A stretch of DNA of 64,000 nt, taken from assembly GCF_017833295.1 (NCBI RefSeq), contig NZ_JAFIBW010000001.1:1178001-1242000 (forward strand). Reading direction: 5' to 3'. Positions 60,479-64,000 of this stretch are shown piece by piece. Source of the stretch: Methylobacterium sp. PvR107 (GTDB lineage Bacteria > Pseudomonadota > Alphaproteobacteria > Rhizobiales > Beijerinckiaceae). The first letter of the stretch is position 1, and every line of letters starts with the position of its first letter. The position numbers were made by a program, and so were the translations under genes. The notes beneath the pieces were generated by a model. It saw only the letters and a list, made by a program, of their open reading frames with translations. It searched no databases and was not told where the DNA came from.

Positions 60479-62035
60479 TCACTCCCACTCGATGGTGCCG
60501 GGCGGTTTCGAGGTGATGTCGTAGGTCACCCGGTTGATGCCCTTGACCTCGTTGATGATGCGGGTCGCGACCCGGCCCAGGAAGGCCATGTCGAACGGGT
60601 AGAAGTCGGCGGTCATGCCGTCGACCGAGGTGACGGCGCGCAGCGCGCAGACGTGATCGTAGGTGCGCCCGTCGCCCATCACGCCGACGGTCTTCACCGG
60701 CAGGATCACCGCGAAGGCCTGCCAGATCGTGTCATAGAGCCCGGCCTGCCGGATCTCGTCGAGATAGATCGCGTCGGCCTTGCGCAGGGCCTCCAGCTTC
60801 TCGCCGGTGATCGTGCCGGGGCAGCGGATCGCCAGACCCGGGCCGGGGAACGGGTGGCGGCCGACGAAAGCCTCGGGCAGTCCGAGTTCCTTGCCGAGCA
60901 CCCGAACCTCGTCCTTGAACAGCTCGCGCAGCGGCTCCACGAGCTTCATGTCCATGCGCTCGGGCAGGCCGCCGACATTGTGGTGGCTCTTGATCGTCAC
61001 CGATGGGCCGCCGGTGAACGACACGCTCTCGATCACGTCCGGGTAGAGCGTGCCCTGAGCCAGGAACTTCGCGCCGCCGATCTTCTTCGACTCGGCCTCG
61101 AACACGTCGATGAACAGGCGACCGATGGTCTTCCGTTTGATTTCCGGGTCGCTGACGCCTTCGAGCGCCGTCAAGAACATTCCCGACGCCTCCACGTGGA
61201 CCAGCGGGATGTTGTAGTGGTCGCGGAACAGGGCCACGACCTGCTCGGCCTCGCCGAGGCGCAGGAGCCCGTGATCGACGAACACGCAGGTGAGCTGGTC
61301 GCCGATCGCCTCGTGGATCAGCACGGCCGCCACGGCCGAATCGACGCCGCCCGACAGGCCGCAGATCACCTTCTCGGAGCCGACCTGCGCGCGGATCTTG
61401 GCGATCGCCTCCTCGCGGTAGGCGCCCATGGTCCAGTCGCCCGAGCAGCCGGCGACGTCGCGAACGAAATTGCGGATCAGCAGGGCGCCGTGGGGCGTGT
61501 GCGCCACTTCCGGGTGGAACTGCACCGCGTAGTAGTTGCGGGCCTCGTCGGCCACCGCCGCGAAGGGCGCGTTCTTGGAGATCGCCACGGTGGTGAAGCC
61601 GTCCGGCAGCTTGGTGACGCGGTCACCGTGGCTCATCCAGACCGGGTACTTCTCGCCCTTGTGCCAGACGCCGTTAAACAGCGGGCAATCAGCCAGGATC
61701 TCGACCTCGGCCCGACCGAACTCCGCGTGATGCCCGCCCTCGACGGCGCCGCCGAGCTGGGCCGCCATGGTCTGCTGGCCGTAGCAGATGCCGAAGACCG
61801 GGACGCCCGAATCGAAGACGAGCTGCGGCGCCCGGGGCGAGGCTTCGACGGTCACCGATTCGGGCCCGCCGGACAGGATCACGCCTTTCGGCTTCTGCTC
61901 GCGGAACGCGGCCTCGGCCTTCGTGAAGGGCACGATCTCACAGTAGACGCCCTCCTCCCGCACCCGGCGTGCGATGAGCTGCGTCACCTGAGAGCCGAAA
62001 TCGACGATCAGGATCTTGTCGTGGTCGGTGTTCAT
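60479..62035 (-). CDS. guaA: GMP synthase (glutamine-hydrolysing)
   Basis: Converts XMP to GMP; 518 aa. The class I amidotransferase domain has Cys84 in [11 protein letters not shown] and the His/Glu pair in [11 protein letters not shown]. The ATP-pyrophosphatase domain has the P-loop [21 protein letters not shown]. The C-terminal dimerisation domain is [15 protein letters not shown] to [20 protein letters not shown]. It is transcribed leftwards, with a family-A repeat upstream. Confidence 0.97.
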   Translation of the reverse strand: MNTDHDKILIVDFGSQVTQLIARRVREEGVYCEIVPFTKAEAAFREQKPKGVILSGGPESVTVEASPRAPQLVFDSGVPVFGICYGQQTMAAQLGGAVEGGHHAEFGRAEVEILADCPLFNGVWHKGEKYPVWMSHGDRVTKLPDGFTTVAISKNAPFAAVADEARNYYAVQFHPEVAHTPHGALLIRNFVRDVAGCSGDWTMGAYREEAIAKIRAQVGSEKVICGLSGGVDSAVAAVLIHEAIGDQLTCVFVDHGLLRLGEAEQVVALFRDHYNIPLVHVEASGMFLTALEGVSDPEIKRKTIGRLFIDVFEAESKKIGGAKFLAQGTLYPDVIESVSFTGGPSVTIKSHHNVGGLPERMDMKLVEPLRELFKDEVRVLGKELGLPEAFVGRHPFPGPGLAIRCPGTITGEKLEALRKADAIYLDEIRQAGLYDTIWQAFAVILPVKTVGVMGDGRTYDHVCALRAVTSVDGMTADFYPFDMAFLGRVATRIINEVKGINRVTYDITSKPPGTIEWE

Positions 62036-62157
62036 CGCGGGCGATTATCCGAAGGCCGGCGCGGGTGCAACGCACAAGTCCGCCTTGTCAGGTCTTCGGA
62101 GGTGCGACCGCGGAATTCGAGTCGAGGGCGACACCCCCTATTGTCCGCGTTCGATCC

Positions 62158-62271
62158 GTCATCCCGAAGCCGCGCAGCGGAACTCGGGATCCACACCCGT
62201 CGATCCGCCAAGCACGGTTTTTAGGACGAGGAACCGGATTCCGGAACCTGCTGCGCAGTCCCGGAATGACG
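62158..62271. repeat. Interspersed intergenic repeat, family A, copy 2
   Basis: Starts GTCATCCCGAAGCCGCGCAG and CTCGGGATCCA and ends TTCCGGAACCTGCTGCGCAG and CCCGGAATGAC. The termini are inverted copies of each other and match those of the copy at 32345-32456. It lies between guaA and the next minus-strand gene. Confidence 0.6.
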
Positions 62272-62339
62272 ATGCGTGACGACATCGCGCGAAGCCATGC
62301 CGGTCAGGCCGATCGGGATCGGACCCGACGCGTGCACGC

Positions 62340-62759
62340 TCAGTCGAAGTTGCGGACCTTGGCCGAGCCGCCGAGGCTGATGGCGGGCTTGGCCGGCGCG
62401 CCAGCGAGGCTGACCTTCTTCTGGCCCGGCTGCGTCTTGGCGCGCAGCTCGGGCGCCGCGGCCGGTGCCGGCTTGGACGGCTTCAGATGCGCCTGCCCGT
62501 GGATCACAGAGCCGATCTCCCCCGCCGCCCTGACAAGGTCGTCGCGCTCGCAGGAGCGGGCGACCTTCAGCCCGAGCTTGTGCATGTGGCTCTTGCCGTA
62601 GAGGTAGGCGGCGAGCTGGGCGCGCTTCAACGGGGGGATCTGCTCCAGGATCAGCGGCAGGTCGAAATCGTCGGCCCGGTATACGGAGCCCAAAACCTCC
62701 AGGCTCACGGGGCAATCGACTTCGGGCTCGGCGCCGCTGGTCGGATGCGATTGCGTCAT
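62340..62759 (-). CDS. Hypothetical protein
   Basis: A 139-aa soluble protein. Residues 15-90 look globular (VDCPVSLEVLGSVYRADDFD, LILEQIPPLKRAQLAAYLYG, HMHKLGLKVARSCERDDLVR). The last 45 residues are an Ala/Pro/Lys-rich tail. The start overlaps the stop of the gene before it (ATGA), so they form a pair. I recognise no family. Confidence 0.6.
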   Translation of the reverse strand: MTQSHPTSGAEPEVDCPVSLEVLGSVYRADDFDLPLILEQIPPLKRAQLAAYLYGKSHMHKLGLKVARSCERDDLVRAAGEIGSVIHGQAHLKPSKPAPAAAPELRAKTQPGQKKVSLAGAPAKPAISLGGSAKVRNFD

Positions 62760-63139
62760 GGATGCCTCTCGGGAGTCGACGGGTCGGGAGGAGGGTCGGA
62801 TGCCCCGGAGCCGGGGTCGAGTTCAACCCCTATTCGGACGGCGAGGTCCGCGACCCGATCCTGGGGCGTAGCAGGGGCCGGCTCTGCGTCGGGCTTCCAG
62901 GCGCCGAGGCAGCCGGTGCAGACGGATTCGATCACCGCACGCGCATGCGCCTGCCGTCGCGCCCACAGTGTTTCCCGGGCCGCGCGTGCCGCCTCGGCAT
63001 CCGACAACGGCCGGATTCGGATGAACAGCGGCTCCTCGGCCGAGGCCGGAGCCGGAGCCAGGGCAAGGAGCCCCATCACAGCGAGGCGGCGAACGCGTGC
63101 TCGCCGCAGTCCCGGGCCGGGCGACGAAGCGCAACTCAT
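62756..63139 (-). CDS. Small secreted protein
   Basis: A 127-aa protein from the ATG at 63139, which has a GGGAGGG site about six bases upstream. An N-terminal signal follows a basic stretch (RRARVRRLAVMGLLALAPAPASA). The mature part is helical (LSDAEAARAARETLWARRQA, then a CTGC motif) with an acidic Pro-rich tail. It is coupled to the gene downstream by an ATGA overlap. No family was recognised. Confidence 0.55.
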   Translation of the reverse strand: MSCASSPGPGLRRARVRRLAVMGLLALAPAPASAEEPLFIRIRPLSDAEAARAARETLWARRQAHARAVIESVCTGCLGAWKPDAEPAPATPQDRVADLAVRIGVELDPGSGASDPPPDPSTPERHP

Positions 63140-63328
63140 GCATCCCTCCCGGTGGAACAAGTCTGAGATCTCGCGCGGCAGGGTAAATCGCCCCTTAACG
63201 CGCTTCGCCGGCCATGCCGAGGGGCCGGGCGTCGGATCCAGAAGGTCTGGAGCGGCCCGCCCCCGGATCCGGAACTTCGATGCGCGGCGTCGGTAGAACC
63301 AGAGGTTGATCGACCGAAGGACTGTTCC

Positions 63329-63415
63329 ATGCCTCAGATGTTCGACTGGATCTTCTTTGCCATCGTGCTCCCATTTCCGGCTTTCCTGGTGTGGGACTGG
63401 ATGCAGCACCGTTAG
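63329..63415 (+). CDS. Possible 28-aa single-pass membrane microprotein
   Basis: ATG 63329 opens 28 codons: a short polar start, the hydrophobic segment FDWIFFAIVLPFPAFLVWDW, then MQHR and TAG. A GAAGGA site lies about 10 bases upstream. It is too short for strong evidence, but the clean membrane segment and ribosome site are suggestive. Confidence 0.45.
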   Translation: MPQMFDWIFFAIVLPFPAFLVWDWMQHR

Positions 63416-63594
63416 CGCGCGGCTCGCGGCTGCCCAAGCGGCACGGGTGTCCGAGGTCCCGACGTGATGATAGGGGCGAGTCCGACCGCAGCCCACCCAA
63501 CGATCCCGCGCGGCGGGACGGCGGGTCGCGGACTGCTTAACGACTCGTTAACCGGCCGCGGACACACTTTCTTCACCGTTCCGGAGGGCTGCCC

Positions 63595-63717
63595 ATGACG
63601 CTTCAGGTCATCGCCCAAGCCGTTGCCGCTCTCCTCTCCGCCTTGGCGTTGCGCCGGGGCGTGCAGATGCCCGGGCTCAAGCCCGTTCCCGCGCGGAGGA
63701 AGCCGAGGCGGGACTGA
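63595..63717 (+). CDS. Possible 40-aa small protein
   Basis: ATG 63595 behind a GGAGG site six or so bases upstream opens 40 codons: a hydrophobic start (MTLQVIAQAVAALLSALALR) and a basic tail ending KPRRD. It overlaps the 3' end of the translocase gene on the other strand by 41 bases. The support is the ribosome site and the signal-like N-terminus only. Confidence 0.35.
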   Translation: MTLQVIAQAVAALLSALALRRGVQMPGLKPVPARRKPRRD

Positions 63718-64000
63718 GCGCCTCCGTCCGTCCGGCCTCCTCCGAGGCGTCGGCGCGCACCGGATCCTGCGCCATCCGACGCAGCTCCTGCGCGCGCCCG
63801 AGCCAGAGGCTGTTCATGAGCCACACGATCGACAGTGGGACAGCGGCCCCGGCAATGCCGGCGCTGCCCAGGCCGATCCCCTCGATGCCGGTGAACGACC
63901 ACGCGCCGACCTGGTCGCCGAGGCGATAGACGACTGTGTCGATGAAGCTTTTCGCCTTGTAGCGGTCCTCGCGCGGGACGACCGTGAACAGCACTTCCCG
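63677..64000 (-). CDS. ATP/ADP-translocase-like (Npt1/TLC family) transporter, 3' part
   Basis: The gene enters from the right edge; 107 C-terminal residues are visible. REVLFTVVPREDRYKAKSFI then DTVVYRLGDQVGAWSFTG and a final membrane segment (GIAGAAVPLSIVWLMNSLWLG) match the end of the nucleotide-exchange (Npt1/TLC) transporter family known from intracellular bacteria and plastids; free-living relatives are usually of unproven substrate. The tail is Ala/Glu/Arg-rich. The gene identity needs the missing N-terminal two-thirds. Confidence 0.65.
   Translation of the reverse strand, partial: REVLFTVVPREDRYKAKSFIDTVVYRLGDQVGAWSFTGIEGIGLGSAGIAGAAVPLSIVWLMNSLWLGRAQELRRMAQDPVRADASEEAGRTEALSPASASSARERA

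Overview
The window looks like a chromosomal segment of a Methylobacterium/Methylorubrum-type alphaproteobacterium. Base composition is very GC-rich, and nearly all genes end codons in G or C. The left edge carries the start of a lanthanide-type methanol dehydrogenase gene (xoxF). The rest is alphaproteobacterial housekeeping: HdaA, an alphaproteobacterial-style dihydroorotase homologue, the petABC cytochrome bc1 operon and the sdhCDAB operon. No rRNA, tRNA, CRISPR array, insertion sequence or intact prophage was seen.

Layout. 0-9 kb: 5' end of xoxF with a structured leader, a small unknown gene, rnd, a WYL-like protein, aspS, a glycosyltransferase/acyltransferase pair, then a short accessory island with a nuclease-like toxin gene (split by an in-frame TAG) and a probable immunity gene. 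9-17 kb: DUF3297, a hexapeptide acetyltransferase, a NADP-malic enzyme gene broken by a one-base frameshift, a Tat-exported formamidase/acetamidase, and a chemoreceptor with a C-terminal globin. 17-26 kb: ppx-ppk1, hdaA, an AI-2E permease, purM-purN, ndk. 26-32 kb: small secreted proteins, a GST, and a FUSC/DUF1656/HlyD efflux operon. 32-42 kb: gatB, gatA and gatC, a SUKH-like protein, ruvX, dprA, plsY, a dihydroorotase-like gene overlapping hisF. 42-46 kb: a decayed DUF29 gene, hisA, hisH, DUF2628, hisB, mtnP. 46-57 kb: petABC, an ABC exporter, an Inh-type lipoprotein, sdhCDAB, an SLC13 permease. 57-64 kb: AMP nucleosidase, trmO, an SGNH hydrolase, guaA, several small proteins, and the 3' end of an ATP/ADP-translocase-like gene.

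How genes work together. AspRS carries the residues of the non-discriminating type (His33, Gly83) and all three subunits of the GatCAB amidotransferase are present, so Asn-tRNA is probably made by transamidation. sdhCDAB feeds quinol to petABC. hisB, hisH, hisA and hisF form most of a histidine cluster. purM-purN, guaA, amn, mtnP and ndk cover purine synthesis and salvage. ppk1-ppx handle polyphosphate.

The less ordinary content is: the nuclease/immunity pair with its amber codon, the C-terminal globin chemoreceptor, the two decayed or frameshifted genes (maeB, DUF29), the dihydroorotase homologue lacking its HxH metal motif, a 37-nt near-perfect palindrome at 1134-1170, the stem-loop-rich xoxF leader, and three families of intergenic palindromic repeats.
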